From Pseudobacteriovorax sp. (GTDB lineage: Bacteria > Bdellovibrionota_B > Oligoflexia > Oligoflexales > Oligoflexaceae), in assembly GCA_013215145.1 (NCBI GenBank), contig JABSRP010000040.1, positions 1 to 64,000 on the forward strand: 64,000 bases of DNA, read 5' to 3'. The notes under the pieces are model-generated. The model did no database searches and was not told where the DNA came from. It was given only the letters and a program-made list of their open reading frames with translations. Shown one piece after another: positions 62,601-64,000 of the stretch (position 1 is the first letter of the stretch; each line of letters starts with the position of its first letter). The position numbers and the translations under genes were made by a program.

Positions 62601-63440
62601 ATGCGTTTTTTACTATTGGTCATGATTTGGATCAGCTTTTCTTCCGCTTATAGCAAACAACCAGAAGCATCTTGGATAACATCCAGGGTTACAGAGGCCG
62701 AAGCACGGCTCGATAAGACAAAAGCTGGCAAAATATTGTCACAGTCTATGAAAGCTCATGGAGGACTCGATCGCTGGTACTCCAGCGGTCTTCTTTCCAT
62801 TCGCTATAACTACAAAGGGGACAGCGGTAAACCGCACTTTGATACCGCCCAGATCGTCGACACCTGGTCAGCCAGAGCTAGTCACAAAGTTACGGGAAGC
62901 CCCGAACTTCGATTTGGTTGGGATGGCACTAACGCCTGGAAAGTGGACCCAAAAAAGTCACTAAAAATTAACCCGAGGTTTTGGTCGCTCACGCCCTATT
63001 ATTTTGTGGGAATCACTTTTGTTTTTGCCGATAAAGGGATTAACCTTACCCTAGAGGGGTCTGATCGTTATAAAGGCACCGACTACTATATGGTAAAAGC
63101 TACCTTTGACGATGGCGTTGGGGACGCTCCCGACGATTACTATATCATCTATATCCATAAAAAAGACAGCACCGTCGACGCCATCCGCTACGTGGTCTCT
63201 TACAAGGGCTTCTTTCCGGAAGGGGGACATACACCCGAGTCATTCATGGAGTATAATGGCTCCCAGACGGTTTCCGGAGTGATTCTTCCTACTAGCTACC
63301 GATCCTATGCCTGGGACCCAAAATCGTCTAAGGTTGGCGATGCCAAAGCCTCTGTGACGCTTAGCGATGTTACATTCATCCCATGGAACGAGTCTTTGAT
63401 CGTAAAACCACCGATGGCAACGGTGGTTACGGAGTTTTAA
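62601..63440 (+). CDS. Secreted beta-rich protein, LolA-like pattern
   Basis: From the ATG at 62601 (GGAGG seven bases upstream) the 279-residue protein has a signal peptide (LLLVMIWISFSSAYS-K). The mature part opens with a helix (AGKILSQSMKAHGGLDRWYSS). It then becomes strongly beta-rich with many aromatic residues, resembling lipoprotein-sorting or lipid-binding periplasmic folds. The AHGG start pattern is common in such proteins, but the assignment is tentative. It is probably periplasmic; the ligand is unknown. Confidence 0.65.
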   Translation: MRFLLLVMIWISFSSAYSKQPEASWITSRVTEAEARLDKTKAGKILSQSMKAHGGLDRWYSSGLLSIRYNYKGDSGKPHFDTAQIVDTWSARASHKVTGSPELRFGWDGTNAWKVDPKKSLKINPRFWSLTPYYFVGITFVFADKGINLTLEGSDRYKGTDYYMVKATFDDGVGDAPDDYYIIYIHKKDSTVDAIRYVVSYKGFFPEGGHTPESFMEYNGSQTVSGVILPTSYRSYAWDPKSSKVGDAKASVTLSDVTFIPWNESLIVKPPMATVVTEF

Positions 63441-63468
63441 TCGCTATGACTTGAGTAGTTGGCGTTTT

Positions 63469-64000
63469 CTACTGTCGCACGCAGATAAATTCTTTGTCGT
63501 AGTCACCAGCTGGATCTTGTGTCTCAGGGTGATACATGAGCGGGTGACGGAGAAACCCTTGAGGACATGAGCATTGTAGTTCTTTCTCAAGGCCCGACTC
63601 GGGATTTGGCGCCTCACAAAATTGATTTGGGTTAACTATAGTGTTGTCGCGAAGAGTCGGCGGCAACTGATTCCAGGGAACCCCATCTGTCATTTGATGA
63701 TTGCTAAATCCAATCTGAAAACTGCCTCCAAAGAAGCTGTCTCGGGAATAAATACATTTATTTGCAGTAGAATCTATGGCTCCTCCTAGGGATCGGCAGA
63801 TCTCTTCCACCATGGCACTACAGACTTTCTGGTCATCAACTTGGTATGAGCGCTCCCATTCGTTTTTGCAGCCATCTAATGGAGTAGGATCGCTATTGCT
63901 CACCAGTTCGGCATTTTCTTGACCAACGCAGTACGTTGGGCGATCATAACCTGCCATAAACTCAACCATTGAGGATGAGGTATACCCTGTGAAGTTTGCT
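63469..64000 (-). CDS. Cys-rich secreted protein, 5' end cut by the window edge
   Basis: The visible 177 codons on the minus strand run open to the window edge. The in-frame ATG at 63969 is internal to a longer open frame, so the true start lies outside. The seen part has nine Cys residues (for example VCSAMVEEICRSLGG, CEAPNP, CSCPQGF) and is probably a disulfide-rich exported protein. Its C-terminus has an EGF-like or Cys-knot-like look. No family is recognised. Confidence 0.6.
   Translation of the reverse strand, partial: ANFTGYTSSSMVEFMAGYDRPTYCVGQENAELVSNSDPTPLDGCKNEWERSYQVDDQKVCSAMVEEICRSLGGAIDSTANKCIYSRDSFFGGSFQIGFSNHQMTDGVPWNQLPPTLRDNTIVNPNQFCEAPNPESGLEKELQCSCPQGFLRHPLMYHPETQDPAGDYDKEFICVRQ

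Noticed and set aside
1-64000. Search for CRISPR arrays, transposase genes, phage genes, tRNA and rRNA
   Set aside because: No spaced repeats, no transposase or integrase motifs and no tRNA- or rRNA-like sequence were recognised by eye; a dedicated RNA search was not possible here.

Overview
The window looks like a chromosomal stretch from a Gram-negative bacterium with moderate GC (about 45 percent by eye) and dense, mostly short-spaced genes. Lipoprotein signals, an outer-membrane-type beta-barrel, a MltD-type murein transglycosylase, GlrK/GlrR-type and CheA-like signalling, a class II DAHP synthase and a 33-haem cytochrome together suggest a Bdellovibrionota/Oligoflexia-like or other deltaproteobacterial-type organism. 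This assignment is inference from gene content; no rRNA or marker phylogeny is available. Many genes start with TTG or GTG placed behind good Shine-Dalgarno sequences. No tRNA, rRNA, CRISPR array, insertion sequence or prophage was recognised.

Layout. 0-8.5 kb: an MFS transporter, secreted unknowns, a hotdog thioesterase, a PhoD-like phosphatase, a membrane protein and a subtilase with no visible propeptide. 9-12 kb: a LysM/MltD lipoprotein followed immediately by a GH44-type glycosidase. 12.3-19.3 kb: a coiled-coil protein, a sufE / class II DAHP synthase overlapping pair, a VWA lipoprotein, a second PhoD-like enzyme and a trypsin-fold lipoprotein. 19.3-29.4 kb: a candidate small RNA or attenuator, two membrane histidine kinases, a ketopantoate-reductase-like enzyme, a receiver protein, small unknowns, and a glrK-lipoprotein-glrR operon whose GlrR lacks the sigma-54 GAFTGA loop.

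29.5-36.3 kb holds the most striking system: a five-gene minus-strand operon. In transcription order it encodes a di-haem-b-like membrane protein, a membrane-anchored ferredoxin/FAD/NAD oxidoreductase, a dihaem lipoprotein, an outer-membrane-type beta-barrel and a secreted protein with 33 CxxCH motifs. Together they could carry electrons from NAD(P)H or the quinone pool across the periplasm and perhaps through the outer membrane. This is a proposed porin-cytochrome-like conduit distinct from the decahaem Mtr type.

36.3-54 kb: a Cys-rich secreted protein, an Hpt-receiver protein, an OPT-family transporter, then an unusual phosphorelay neighbourhood. That neighbourhood has a STAS-like protein, a CheX-like phosphatase, a PAS-Hpt-CheA-like kinase without the CheW-binding domain, a CheY, a PilZ protein, a receiver-TPR protein with a Glu at the phosphoacceptor site, an AlkB-type hydroxylase and a second CheA-like kinase. 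MsrA, glyoxalase and HNH genes follow. 54-64 kb: a large unknown lipoprotein, a CBS-receiver-HATPase gene split by a frameshift at an A8 run, more receiver/kinase proteins, a Ser/Thr kinase with a membrane domain, and two secreted unknowns, the last cut by the window edge.
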